A stretch of DNA of 64,000 bases from Sipunculus nudus (taxonomy: Eukaryota > Annelida > Sipuncula > Golfingiida > Sipunculidae): positions 5,275,464 to 5,339,463 of the forward strand of contig CM049320.1 in assembly GCA_026874595.1 (NCBI GenBank). The letters run 5' to 3'. A program made the translations under genes and the position numbers. A model generated the notes under the pieces. That model was not told the DNA's origin. It did no database searches and worked only from the letters and a program-made list of their open reading frames with translations. This document shows, one piece after another, positions 46,011-58,389 of this stretch (the first letter of the stretch is position 1; the number at the start of each line of letters is the position of its first letter).

Positions 46011-47301
46011 GTTATATCATGACGAACGCGACAATGCTGCCATAATGTAAACCAAGTCTGTCAGCTGTATATGTTTGACAGTACGTGTGATCTATGCATG
46101 TATGAGAATACATTTTCCCAAAATGTTTAATGACTTAATTTTGTTAACACACAGGATGTTTATTCTATTATATGAATCAACTTTTGTTGACATATTTGCA
46201 CACAATAGAAACATGATATGTTTTTTTTTATAGTTTTTTTTCCATATGCGCCATTTAAGTTCCACAACCTTATATTGACTGGTTAAATTAAAAATGAAAA
46301 TAAGTCATCCAAGTGCACACAACAATTTAGTATTCGGTGTGGCCTTAGCACACCATCATCTTTCACCATCAACTCAGCAAGTCAGAGTTTTGCAAATGGC
46401 GTTTTGTAACAAGTGACCTTTCTACCTCCGCATGTATTCAACCTACGACCTTAGGTTACATGTTTTTCCCGTTTGTCAACATTTTTGTGTTTACAAACAC
46501 GTTGTTGATAAACAATTTCATACATCCTGCACGAAGGCGCGTTATAAGAACTTTTCACAACCAAAATTACCCTTAGATCATTAATATATACACAGGAAGC
46601 CACAAATCACATAAATTCTTTTTCAAAAGGCAAATGAATGGGCACCTTTAATCTTCACATCCTTGAAACAACACGGTTTAGTGGATGTGCATGGAGTGTG
46701 TGTCTTGGACATGAAGCCCGAGATTTAACGGCCGCATACCAGCTTCTTAATTTTCATGATGGAACTGAAGATGCCACTTCTCACTCGCCACCTGCAGGTC
46801 ATTTATTTGAATGCGAATCTGGGAACGAGGAACAAGCCTAATCACTAACAAAACCACATTTCGCGTTTCAGAAAACAACAACATAATCTAATTGGTGATT
46901 TTAACTAAAATAGTCAAATATATCCCCAATTATATATATTACGGAGGTTCACGAAGCATAACCCACCTTAAATAAATATATTCTGTAGACTTCTTCCATA
47001 AGCAATATGTCTAAATACAGCCAGCAATATAAATCAACTGTTTAGAATGTACATTTCCGACAAATATTTCAAAGAATAGTACTGTTGCCTACTGTGTTCA
47101 CATAATGTCAAATCAGTCAGAGTCGGACAGCTTGACCAGTTCCTACTTTTAAATACTGTAATTCCGCGAACATAAGACGACAAACATTATCAGAATTTCA
47201 TTTAGGTCAGAGAGGCCCGCTCTTACACATAAGAACAAGTAACTTGAGGAAAGCCTGGGATAGTAAAGGACAATGAGCATTTCGTGACCAGGCAGGGGAT
47301 A

Positions 47302-47374
<73 letters not shown>

Positions 47375-47485
47375 TCATTCCAGCCATCTACAAAGATTCC
47401 GTAGAAATCCTTTTAGAAATGTTAAATATATACACGCAAAGACAGAGGGGAGGTGTTTTGACCACATATTACTCGCTCTAAAATT
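46011..47485. other. No gene seen; (TA)n microsatellite
   Basis: About 33 TA units occupy 47306-47372. Otherwise the sequence is A+T-rich and non-coding as far as I can tell. Confidence 0.45.
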
Positions 47486-47689
47486 ATATCATATATGACC
47501 TCAATTTGGTTGCCATTACTAAAAGAGAATAGAGTTTAATTTGTATCACATTTTATTGGTTTAGTTGTCCTAATGAATTTTATACTACAAATGGGTGTTA
47601 TATGTTTGTATGTATATGAAAATATCGAACTGGTCACGTGGGCACATCCATTAATATTTTGAGTACCATCTGGTCAGAAATAAGTGACG

Positions 47690-48085
47690 TCAGTTAACTG
47701 ATGGTTCCAGCGTTCCCTGTCTCTCCTCCTCCTCCTCTTTCTTACTGAAGTACGTGTACATGAAAACAGAGGGCAGCATAATCGCCAGGCCTACCAAAGT
47801 GAAGGCCGTTGCCATTGTGAATTCCGGGGCCCATCGCAGTGACGGGTCAGCTTTGAACAATGTCCAGAAGAGGGCGCCAGAGGGCGTGACCAGCGTCTGT
47901 ACAATAGCGGCGTACACAGCGCCGTCTGCATATCTCATCAGAAGTATTGTGGATATGTTGCCTACCACGCCACCTAGCGTGAAACCCCAACCTGGTGCTA
48001 TGACGTCACTGCAGCTTGTATCCATCCCCAAGTGGCATTTCAGGCTGTGCACGAAATTTTCCAGGATTACCTGCATGGATCCGGA
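47690..48085 (-). CDS. CRT-like transporter 1, exon 4 (TM8-TM10 and C-terminus)
   Basis: This encodes residues 287-417: a loop with LKCHLGMDTSC (Cys303 and Cys311, C-x7-C), three hydrophobic helices (about 319-336, 341-362, 377-397) and an acidic/basic cytosolic tail (KKEEEEER). CRT family members have conserved cysteines in the loop between TM7 and TM8, which fits. The acceptor TTGTTGTAG|TCC joins in phase 0 to 49439. The stop is TGA. Confidence 0.88.
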   Translation of the reverse strand, partial: SGSMQVILENFVHSLKCHLGMDTSCSDVIAPGWGFTLGGVVGNISTILLMRYADGAVYAAIVQTLVTPSGALFWTLFKADPSLRWAPEFTMATAFTLVGLAIMLPSVFMYTYFSKKEEEEERQGTLEPSVN

Positions 48086-49438
48086 CTACAACAATAAAAA
48101 AGAAAGTCCTGAAGAATCACAGTAATGATTACTATGAGTCATCACAGACTGTCAGAGGATCCCAGATGATGTGTTCCTATCAACTTTTCTACCCGCATGC
48201 ACATTAACAATGGCCGTGTGCTGTTCACGGGTCAACTCATATATAAGCCCAATGCAAGTACATTTTTAACTTTATAACAAAATATGAGCACTCTTTGTTG
48301 ATAAAATGAACTCGAACACATAGGTACAGTCGTCGCCTACAGGAGTCGCTTGTGTGGTGCTTTATATAAGTCAAAGTAAAATATCTCCTGTTCAAACACT
48401 GCGGAGGATAGGATCACTACAGCAAAGGTAGGTGGCCGGTAGATGTCACTGGGTATTGAATAATGGTAAAGGTATCTTAATGTCAATTAATAATTGTATA
48501 CTAAAAAGTGTCAAGGAGGCAAAGTGTAGTGTCATAAGTGTATAAGTTTAAGCTCTTGTAGAGACCGGGCTGTAAGCAGACACTCGTATATTCCTTTGCG
48601 ATTCCTGTCAATATCATATCCAACAACGCCGTGCGCCCCGCCACATGCTTTATTTGCTGTTTGAATAATGGGTTTCTATCAAATCTTGGAATAATACATT
48701 GCTGATCACTGAGCCAGCAGCGACATCTTGTGTTCAAATCTGAGACAATTCCTGGCTTATACTTTCGTGTTTATAGTAAATGGTAACTTGAATTGTCCTT
48801 TGTTTATTAATGTATAAACATATTTGTACATACAGATGTGCTTCACTCAGACTTTAATGAAAATATCTAAAGATATACTGCCCCATTCGAATATCACTTT
48901 CAGAGTTGTCTTGTTTCAATGAATGAATATCAGGTAGCGATGGGAAAATAAATGCAACATACCGTAAATTATAATTAAGCCTTGTCAGGCATCCCACAAG
49001 CGTATTTCTACGGTGGTCCGTATAGCGCACAGAAAATTATTTTTTTAATCACGGGTCCACACGATAGTATCTGGTGAGATAATGATCCCGTGTGTAAAAT
49101 TAGTAATGAACCATCGGATAAATGTGGACTGAGAGATTGTTGGCCTTATTGAAGTTATTATACTGCGGAAAGTATCGATGGTTATTCATAGTGGATGAAT
49201 CATAACACGTGTACGTTAAACGAGTGATAAACTTTGCTTACTTTACCAATAGACGGTCTTTGAAATGGAAAGAAACGGACCCGAAATATACGTCATTGTG
49301 AGGAGTATTTTATACAATTAGCACTCACGTGTCATGTTTTAAATTCAGATGTGCAATTTCCTATGAAACAGTATGGGAATTTGAATATAATTGCTGAAAA
49401 AGTGGACATGAATTGCAGGAACATTCCCGTGGGCTTAC

Positions 49439-49534
49439 CTTTCCTACATGAGGTATAATGTCGGACCAGAACAAAAGCACCGTCCAAATGACCACGAACA
49501 CCTGACACCAGAAGAACAACCTCACCGGTATGTC
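49439..49534 (-). CDS. CRT-like transporter 1, exon 3 (TM7)
   Basis: A 96-nt exon encoding DIPVRLFFWCQVFVVIWTVL then LFWSDIIPHVGK (residues 255-286), a single membrane helix. The acceptor is TTGATTACAG|GAC and the donor AAG|GTAAGC; phase 0 on both sides. The paralogue has an exon of identical length at 61518-61613. Confidence 0.88.
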
Positions 49535-49719
49535 CTGTAATCAAAAACTCATCTTTTTAAGAAGGCATAACCAGACCCATTTGCCACCCTTATATTCGCC
49601 AATCAAAAATGATGCAGTCATCTCCCACCACGATTTGTCCGAATGAACATTTGATTTTGATCACCCACCAGCTTCAGGTACCCTCACCAAGCCAAAAGAA
49701 GTATACGCTCATCGAGCAG

Positions 49720-50060
49720 CTACAGGTTGCTGCGGTCAAGACCTCAGCCCTGTGCGCTCCTTGAGCATGTTCTCCGAGCCAACGGTCGCAGTGCCACGCC
49801 AAGCCAAGCAGGGAGCCGTAGAGGGCGCCACCGTCCATCTCGAGCCGTTGTCCTTTTTAGAAAGCTACAGCATCCACAGCCACAAAGCCAGAAGCAACCC
49901 ACATTCCCTCCACTGATCCCAGCAGCGGAGACCCAGCCATGCCATTCGAGAGCCGAACTCGATCCTGTGAACGACACCGCTTCGAGACCCATAGCCCTTG
50001 TACTTGCGGTTTCGGCCATTTGGACCGTTTTAACCGGGTTTCCCCGATTATGCAAGTTTT
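49720..50060. other. G+C-rich island in transporter intron 2
   Basis: About 340 bp of clearly higher G+C than the surroundings, in the 1284-bp intron between exons 2 and 3. Open frames run on both strands, but neither shows a known domain or splice context. It may be an insertion or a relic of a foreign or processed sequence. Confidence 0.4.
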
Positions 50061-50480
50061 TTCGTCATCGGCAGGGTACCCACACCCTTTCGCCAGAGGT
50101 CGTTTCTACTCGCACATATCTTTTCCTATATCAAAGGCACTGTGGGACAGCGAGATTAGTTGTCTCAAATGTCAGACTTTAAAATCATAATTTGTTACAT
50201 TTAAAGGAAACATCTTCTTTTTATATTTCACATATTTATATTTTATGTGCCTGATAAATATTACTTATTCTGTGAAGTCCTTCCAACAAAAATACCCATG
50301 TGTATGTAAATTGCTTTGAAACAAGATTGATCCAATCGGTTTGAACCCTCTTCACTACATTTTTACCTACAACGCTGGTGTATGAAGAAGCCCCGATGTA
50401 TTGTGGGGGTCAGATTGTGAGGCCCATTAACCCTAAACACTCTTGTGAGTCCGAGTCTGCGCAGTGTGAGGTACTGATTC
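50060..50480. repeat. Decayed copy of the region around the exon-like segment at 56352-56525
   Basis: Matches 56085-56480 in the same orientation: 'cgccagaggtcgtttctactcg', 'cactgtgggac', 'agactttaaa', 'acatttgttacattt', 'atattacttattc-gtgaagtcc' and 'gagtctgcgcagtgtg'. The reading frame open in the 56-kb copy has stops here, and its donor is changed. Confidence 0.65.
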
Positions 50481-50818
50481 ATGGTGATGACGAATTCGTT
50501 TCGATGCGTCTAACGATAAATCAAAGCTCACTTTATATTTTCCCCCTAATATGCCGTTTTAAATTCGGTAAACGGGATATTCTCGCCACACTCGTCTCCA
50601 CCCAGTTATTCTTGTGGCATCGCAAAATAATGTTTTGTGTAAATGGTAAAGTATATTATAGATTGGCTTTTTCCAGTGGAGAATTTTGGTAAGGAACTCA
50701 TGTGAACAAAATAAAATTACTGTTAAAATATCCACTGTGGTTTCAATGGTAACTGAAAAATCTATACAAAGTACATATCAAGCCAGGAGTGTGTCATGCT
50801 GGTAAGGAGAGAACTTAC

Positions 50819-51042
50819 CCGTTCTGTTTTGATGACTCTCTCCCAAAAGACCGTAGAAATGCTTACAGGCAGAAAACCTAGTGCAAAAACCAAAGGCCAA
50901 AGAATGCGATATACCAATGACGACGTGGCTGTATTTTCCGTATCCGATTTAGACTTGTTCATACCCCATATTTGTGGCTCCAGGCAGATGAATAATCCTA
51001 TCATCAGGGTTCCCGTGCACACAAGACGGGAAAAAGTAGGAA
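50819..51042 (-). CDS. CRT-like transporter 1, exon 2 (TM5-TM6)
   Basis: This encodes residues 180-254: PTFSRLVCTGTLMIGLFICL (TM5), a polar loop with NKSKSDTENT, and ALGFLPVSISTVFWERVIK (TM6). The acceptor TTTTCCACAG|TT completes a Leu codon begun by exon 1 (phase 1). The donor is CGG|GTAAGT, phase 0. The paralogue has a 224-nt equivalent at 63104-63327. Confidence 0.88.
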
Positions 51043-52569
51043 CTGTGGAAAATATGGAATTTATAAGCATTCCATGTAATAATGCGTATACGGTACGTAT
51101 GTATAGGCCTATATGCAGTATGCAGCTAGAAATCGGACGCCCGTGATTTAATTTATACGTATGCGTATGTTGTACGTAGGCCTATGCAGCAAAATCGGGC
51201 CTATATATATATATCTATATATACTTTAGTTATAGAGTTGTATGAGTCATCTGACAGAGGATTAATTTCTCACTGACGTCAAAGTATGGAATTTCCCGTT
51301 ATCATGCGTATGGGTCATCTATCGCTTCCTCTAGCGGTCGATTCGATCTGCATGTGTATACTTGTATCCGCTTACGTATATATGGAATCTGTCTGAGAGA
51401 ATATAATGGGAATGAAAAAAAAATATTTCTAGCTGCATACGCATACATATCGCATGCGTACTGAGTACACACATAATAGAATGCTACATTAAAGGTGTTA
51501 CATGCAGCCGTGCGAAAAACTACCCCCCCCAGCGTCGACCCTACTACCAATATTTTTGACGCTGCATATTTTTTTTGCGTATAGCTTTTTATGTTTCTAC
51601 ACAAAAATTCACTTATTCTAGAGCTAAACGTCACGATATTTAGAAATATTTACTTTTACAAGCTGTACATGAGGTTGTATATCGATGCGATGATGGTATT
51701 TAGAATCTGTCGTTTTATGCGTGTGCTTTATGTTTGCAGGAATGTTGTCTTTCTTTTATATGAAAATACTATGATATCCTTTTGGTCCTCTCTCAAATTG
51801 GTTAACTAAACTTAACCGATTATATTTACAATATCTGAAGAGTGCCAGTAGCAGTGGAAGATAGATAGTGACGATCTATTTGGTGTAGTAGCTTACACAG
51901 TTCCTCTTATCATATATATGGGTAGCCTTGGAACAATTATTATTTATGGAAATACAACTTTAGCTTCTCAGCGCCATCTAGTGTTCAAACAATCAACGAC
52001 TTTGATGTTTTTACATATATCTTGTTTTGATTCAAGGGGAACTTGAAATTGAATAATATTTTAGCTCATTGAAGTGAAAACACTTATATTCAACTTTAAA
52101 TGCATTCTACTCTAAAATGATATACAAAAAAGTACGCCTATACATGGCCTATTCACAGGTTGTATGTTCCACTGACTAAACACAAGATGGCGCTGAGATG
52201 CCAAAGCGATATTACCGTACTCAATAATGAAGACTGTCCGAGGTAAGCATGAAATGCAGACAGTGAGCGATTCATGGAAGAAACATATTTTGGAGCAATT
52301 TACTTGAGTATACGACGTATACAAATCATGTATCCTATAAAACATTCCAACACACACATTCATTTTACCACAAGAGAGAAGATACATATTTTATCATCTG
52401 TCTATTTTATAACCTGTGTCTTTCAGAACCGGGAAGAATGGATTCATCAGAGAGAAGTGTCCGATAAGCGGCTGTTGTAAGTTTATTTCCGGAAATATAC
52501 TTAATATAAAAAAAGATAATTAAATATAAAACTTTTCTTTTAAATATAATATGAAAAATTTATACTTAC
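51043..52569 (-). other. Intron 1 of transporter 1
   Basis: Intron of 1527 bp. It contains A+T-rich sequence, a few AGGCCT hexamers (51105-51180) and two copies of a short 'cagcgccatctWgtgttca' motif (about 51969 on plus, about 52196 on minus). No extra exon is seen. Confidence 0.6.
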
Positions 52570-53107
52570 GTTTCCTCAATATGATGAAACTAAAGAGCAT
52601 CATGTATAATACAGTCACTGGGAACGTTACAGATTGTAGTACCGGCGGCGTTCGCAAGGGGTCGCTGGCGTACCCTAACAGTAATATATTGATGGTGATC
52701 AGAAAACCAATCAGCACACAAAATTTCAGCTTGCCTCCCGGAAGCAGCACCGCCTGGCGGTTAATTGCCAATTTATGGACGAATACAAACGGTACTATTA
52801 CCAGCAGCTGCATCAACGATGTATAAAAAATTCCATGATAAATGCTTATTTGTATTTTACCAAGATATTCAGAGTACAAAGGAAGGGAAACAAGGCAAAC
52901 CGTGAAGCCAATAACAGAAATCAAGGCGAGGCTGGCGCCAAGCACGTTCCTGGACACTTCCAGTCCTAGAACCGAAACATATAGGGTGCTGCCATCTTTC
53001 GGTGTATTATAACTTCCGTTTCCTTCATTCTCAGCGGAGTTGACATTTTGGTTGCTATTAGTGACGCATACGTCATCCACTAAAGGTTGGCGGTCGCTTT
53101 CCATCAT
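52570..53107 (-). CDS. CRT-like transporter 1, exon 1 (start, TM1-TM4); full protein 417 aa
   Basis: CRT-like proteins are ten-helix members of the drug/metabolite transporter superfamily, usually in lysosomal, vacuolar or plastid membranes. This exon encodes an acidic, Asn-rich cytosolic N-terminus (1-50) and helices at about 54-77, 91-112, 128-147 and 153-176. The four exons (538+224+96+396 nt) join in phase to 417 residues with ten helices, LEPQIWG after TM5 and FLPVSISTVFWE in TM6. Two ATGs stand in tandem (53107 and 53104). An acceptor (TGATTTCAG) 12 nt upstream shows an intron before the start, so the protein may extend upstream (see 56352-56525). The CRT family call comes from helix count, the loop cysteines and resemblance. 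The substrate is unknown. Confidence 0.85.
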
Positions 53108-53819
53108 TGCGTTTTTATTCTGAAATCAGTTGGGCAGCACACAATGATTTGTCTATGGTGTGCATTACATTACACAAAAATACAATGTTATATACATATT
53201 AGATGCTACATGTCAATATATTACATGTCAGGGTAAATATTCAGCCATTGCCTGTAACTGCAAATTCACTTTTGTTATATCATTTTATCAACATAGCAAT
53301 GCTTAGTCAGGCACTAGGAAAATTAAACAACACACATGCACAATTATTTAGAAGGCTGTATAGATATAAAAACAAATCGGAGAACCCATGCGCATTTTGA
53401 GCATTTTAAGGGTAATCCTCGTCATGTATTTATTTTGTTCTGTTTCCTCCGATTCTAATGAATCATGCTCAGAACCGGACTCTCTATGGCCTAATTTGAT
53501 AAAATCGCTTCGGCGATCTTAACTTTTTGAGGTCATAGCGTGAAAAATGTGAATTTTAGATTGTTTTCACTATCATTTTTTCCCCACAAATAACACAATG
53601 AATGAAACTTCTTTTAAATCTAGAGGTATATTGACAAATGAGGTTTTTGAATTACAACATACATCATGCATCAATGAAGTGAATGGAAAGTTTAGTTGTT
53701 TTCGTCAGAAGTATAAATATCAGCTTCTCTGCATCCTCACCTGAGTTATAACTGTTGATGTAGCTGTAAATATTCAGAATATGTGAGACTGATTTTCCCT
53801 GGCGTGAAACAGTGAAACA

Positions 53820-54045
53820 AGGTATAACGCTCAGGGGTGATGTTCCCTGGCATGAGACTGTGAGACATCCCTGGCGTGAGACCGCGTAACACAAAGGATA
53901 ACGCTCAGGGGTGATGTTCCCTGGCATGAGACTGTGAGACATCCCTGGCGTGAGACCGCGTAACACAAAGGATAACGCTCAGGGGGGATGTTCCCTGGCG
54001 TGGCACCGTGAGACAATGTATAACGGTCAATGGGGATGTTCCCTG
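53820..54045. repeat. 74-bp tandem repeat (about three units)
   Basis: The block 'tgttccctggcatgagactg ... gaccgcgtaacacaaaggataacgctcagg' recurs with starts at 53841, 53915 and 53989, followed by a shorter 48-bp partial unit. Each unit contains two related CCTGGCRTGAGAC half-modules. Confidence 0.85.
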
Positions 54046-55008
54046 GAGAGGCGCTCCCTTTATACACCAATAATGAATATAATCACATAAATACACAGAG
54101 TCCAATCACGACGGCAAACAGCAAAATTCATGATCACTCGGTTCCTAACCACATAGCTTTCGCGCACACACGTAACACCGTGATGTTACAGTCCTGTATT
54201 CACAGAATTTCTGTAATCCTCAATCTCTCGCTGTGTATACACGTTTTGCAGTCCACGTAACGCTTTCTGAGCGTTGAATCACAATCTCTCACAGCTGATA
54301 TCTCCTGGAATCATCCAGACCTGGTACCAGAATAAGCTTCCATACAGCAATATCCTGCACCTCTACGGAAATGCGTATATGTAAAGTCCTCGGTCTATTC
54401 TTGGAAGCACTCACAACAAGTATCACCCTGCCAGATTACCAGTCCGTCGGTAAAATGTGTTATTAACTCTCAAGTCGTGGCGTCTTCAGGCATCGACAAA
54501 CTACGTTCGTAGACACCACAGCTCAGCTGTCTCCATAGTGATATATACAGACCGGCCCCAGGACTGCTGTAGGTATCGTCAGTCTAAACCTCAACCGATA
54601 TGCTGAAATGGGCCATTCTCACGAAAAAGGTCCCACTCCAATTTTTATAAATGCTTGCTGACATCACAACACCCGATTTTCCTCCGGCAAGTCATTACAG
54701 TCAATCACTGCCCGAATATTTATAAGGAAACGCCTCTTGTAACAGTGTGTGAGAAAATCTAACTTACACAGGTGCACTTCCTTTGAAATCTACAGTAAAC
54801 ACTAATGATCGCCAAATCAGAGGCGGCTCCGTCTAAATTAACATCAGACGAGACACATCTAATGAAAAACATGTGTCCTTTAACCAAATATTATCTAAAT
54901 ATGATACTCCATGTTAATACACAATAAATTATCAAAACAATCATCAGGCTATTATCCCTACTAGAATATGTAACACAATACCTAACGTAAGCCACAGCTT
55001 TCTGGTGA

Positions 55009-55060
<52 letters not shown>

Positions 55061-56351
55061 ATAACCTGACACCCTGTGCATCATATTAAGACCATTAATA
55101 CATAGACATTTAGAACTTGTAAGGTATTATGAAAATGATAGCATTACTGACTTCACTAATAAAACAATATGACGTTAAAATTTATTACAAGTTACCTTTT
55201 TTTAACCGTAAGAGACATAAGACCTATACAAACATTTAAAATGTTCTCTGTTTATATATGTTTTGAGTTTTAACCCAAACAGTTCTTTATTGTCACAATT
55301 CTTAATGTCAGCAGAATCTTTTACCGGTTATCTTCCATTACATTTTCTTCAAATTCGAATTCAGTTAAAAACTGGAATAATTGTACCTCATTTGTGAAGG
55401 CCAAAACGTGTACATAGTTAATATGCAGTGCACTGTATATGTATTTGCAAATCCCATACATCAGTTTTAAGGAAAACATTAAAATTACAATGGAAATAGT
55501 GGAAATACGATATTTATAATTGTCAATGCATTTCTTTACTCAACATTGCAACTCGCACGAACTATTAAATAAAATAGCGAGTGTTTTAAAGTCTGTATGA
55601 TCACTGACAAGTTGAGAAGAGCGCTACCAATAAAAATCTATGGGAACCAGTCTAATGCAAAAGCAAAGTCAAAATCCTGTCACTTCTTACCGTACGTAGT
55701 CCGATGTTTTTAAAACTCTTGGCGCGTTTGCAGTTTCTTAAACAATGCGACCACCGCTGAACTGTACTCGCCACTTATTGTAATCACTGAGTGCAGTACG
55801 ATTGCATTTACAGTAGATTAATCGATATGATGACAGGACTCACGGTCTTATCTAATGTATGGTATCGGTTGACACCAATATCTCGCTCTCCAATAGGACC
55901 TTATATCTATATCTATATACGGTGATCGACATGAGCAGAAAGTAGCACTCGCCCGGAGGACCAGTTATTAATGCTCACTGGTCCTTAAAGGAAAACAAGT
56001 AGTCCTATAAAGTTATATTACAACATCCGGCCATACACAAGCAGTCAACACACGACTCGGTAGCCAGCGGTAGCTGGCACGTTTCCGCCAGAGGTCGTGT
56101 CTACTCGTACCAAACCTCGTTATGTTAGGTACTGTGGGACGGCCGGGACTAATTATCTCGACTCTCAGACTTTAATATCAACATTTGTTACATTTCTATG
56201 AACATCCGTTTACATTTCACATGCGCATGCATACAAAATATTACTTATTCAGTGAAGTCCTTACCACTAAGCCTTAAAACAATCCCTTTCCAATGATGAT
56301 ACAACGTACTTGATCAAACTGCATTACCCTCTTCCCTATATTGATACTTAC
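54046..56351. other. No gene recognised; candidate intron upstream of transporter 1
   Basis: 54050-54900 is moderately G+C-rich, with no domain or clear boundary. 54880-55010 resembles 39583-39720. A (TA)n tract occupies about 55013-55055. 56085-56351 is shared with 50060-50390. Confidence 0.4.
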
Positions 56352-56525
56352 GCCATCGGTGTATTTAGGAGTCGCGGTGCACTGTGGGAGTCGGAATGTG
56401 ACGCCCACAAACCCATAATCAGCAGAGTCTTGTGAGTCTGATTTTACGCAGTGTGCTGGTGAACCTGTACTTGGCGACTCTTGTCGGAGACTCCCTATTG
56501 TTAGCCCGTCATGTACGGACTCCAT
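56352..56525 (-). CDS. Candidate upstream coding exon in phase with transporter 1
   Basis: From an ATG at 56525 the minus strand encodes MESVHDGLTIGSLRQESPST, then GSPAHCVKSDSQDSADYGFV and GVTFRLPQCTATPKYTDG, ending at a strong donor (GGC|GTAAGT). It ends in phase 0. The acceptor before transporter exon 1 is also followed in phase 0 by N-K-N-A-M-M-E-S with no stop. It could therefore add an acidic N-terminal extension, or be the start of another transcript. No domain is recognised. Confidence 0.35.
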
Positions 56526-56671
56526 CGATTCATCTGTGATAGACACTTGTTCACTATATGTCAGCGCAGACTGTAGCAACTCTATTGTCGGATGGCCGGA
56601 ATGGCGCTAGCTGAAGGTATGTCTATCCACAACTTTTCAAAATGCTTCTTCTCCTACATTTCTTGAAAAAA

Positions 56672-56711
<40 letters not shown>

Positions 56712-58389
56712 TGTGATAAGGTCTGTTGGGTCTTTTGAATTTCTGCACAGCATTTTGAAATTCAGTACTTATGCAAATGTATGTACACTTTTCAAAATTA
56801 CAAAAAAATGCTTCTCCTTTTCTTAGACTGATTTTGGTTCTGTTTGTATTATCTGGTAGGGCTGAGAGCCGCCTTCTGAACGTCTACACATACTTTTTAG
56901 CTTGTAGGTGGGGCCTCCTGAGTTCATAACAACTCTTCGTAAAATGTATAATTTTACGTGGCCGGATGGGCACTACGTCATAGTCCTTCTTGTTTATTCT
57001 AAGAAAGTAGAGGAAAAATAAACAAAATAAACACAACACAAAGCATATTAAACAAGTTCAGGTATAGGATACACCTGAACATGGAGTTCCTGGCATTAAT
57101 CAAATATGTTATCCATGTTAATTTTTGGTATGTTATTTTCTTATATGTTATTTTTTTGTATGTTTTTTGTTGGCATGTTATTTGGTATGTTATTTTTTGG
57201 TATGTTGTTTTATTGGTATGTTATTTTATTGGTATGGCCTGAAAAAACAAACCATTCGACCAAGGGGCGTGTCCGGATAGAAGTGCACTCCCCGAATTAT
57301 TATTTTCCCGGGGCGAGTGGACGAGCGTTAATATCGTACCCAGTCTTTATCTATTCATGCAATAACATTTGGTTATTTGTTCAGATAGCATCCTCTGAAA
57401 ATCCTGGTGGTGTGGCCAAATATTGGTCAATATAATGTCCATTTATTGGTTTGGCATTTAAGTTATAAATAAGGCAGGCGCGACGCATTTAAGCTAACGT
57501 AAAAACGGGGCGTATTGATGCAAACTAACATTGAGTTTATGCCGACCAGTGACTCTTAAACAGCAGACCCTTTTCATTAAAAGCGACATCTGGTGTTCTC
57601 GGTGTGAAATGTAATTTGCATTCTTACTGGTTATATATCCTGACAGACACGATTGACTTTAATATGATGTTTCCTCAAATATCAGGTGCATGTGATGTAG
57701 CTTTTCGTAGCATACCACTTTGTGTGCCAATGCTCCACTCATCTCATTATTGTAGATCCGCGCATTAAGTAAATTTCAAGGTGAGTACATTTCCAGGTGA
57801 TGGTGTATCGTGATCACTCGCTTGGTTCAATAACAGTGTAATTCATTTTTCCTACATAAAAATATAGCATAAATAATGTGCCCCTTTACAAAAAACGTAT
57901 CAGTGGGGGTTTATACTATCACCTGACTAGAAACTGCCAATCAAAATGCGGCGTGAAACCTATACTACAGCTTTCCATAATGCATGTAATTACAGGCCAC
58001 ATTATCCCTTGGATGTATATAATATTAGGTTTCCATGGAAATAATTAATCTCAACAACAAGGAAACATTTTTTGTCGTACAATTCGAGGATATAGTAGCA
58101 GCTAGATACATCTTTAACCACAATTCATTAATTCATAATTTTAGAGCTTCATGTCAGACTTTGAGCTGCCAGTTATTATAAGGAAAATCTTTTGATCAAG
58201 ACTCAAACAAAAAATGCACATGGCGATACCTTTACTTAAAACTTCAAATCACACCTCTGTTCTGTTATATTATTACAATGTGGTAATTTCGGATCTACCA
58301 AATTTATCATGAAAACTATAAATCCTCATTCAAAGGAATGAAAGCCTCCGCCATATGGGGTCCCCACGGTGTGAACCCTGTGTGTATGT
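56526..58389. other. No gene seen; simple repeats
   Basis: (AT)n at 56673-56708 and a T-rich degenerate tandem of 'ggtatgttatttt' at about 57118-57237. A 'gcgacatctggtgttc' motif lies at 57583. The rest is non-coding as far as I can tell. Confidence 0.45.

Noticed and set aside
46638-46841. Plus-strand 67-codon frame
   Set aside because: Too short, no splice support and no recognised family.
49727-50182. Plus-strand open frame of 151 codons
   Set aside because: It lies in the G+C-rich island inside a transporter intron, has an opposite-strand frame of similar quality, no known domain and no splice context. Composition alone explains it.
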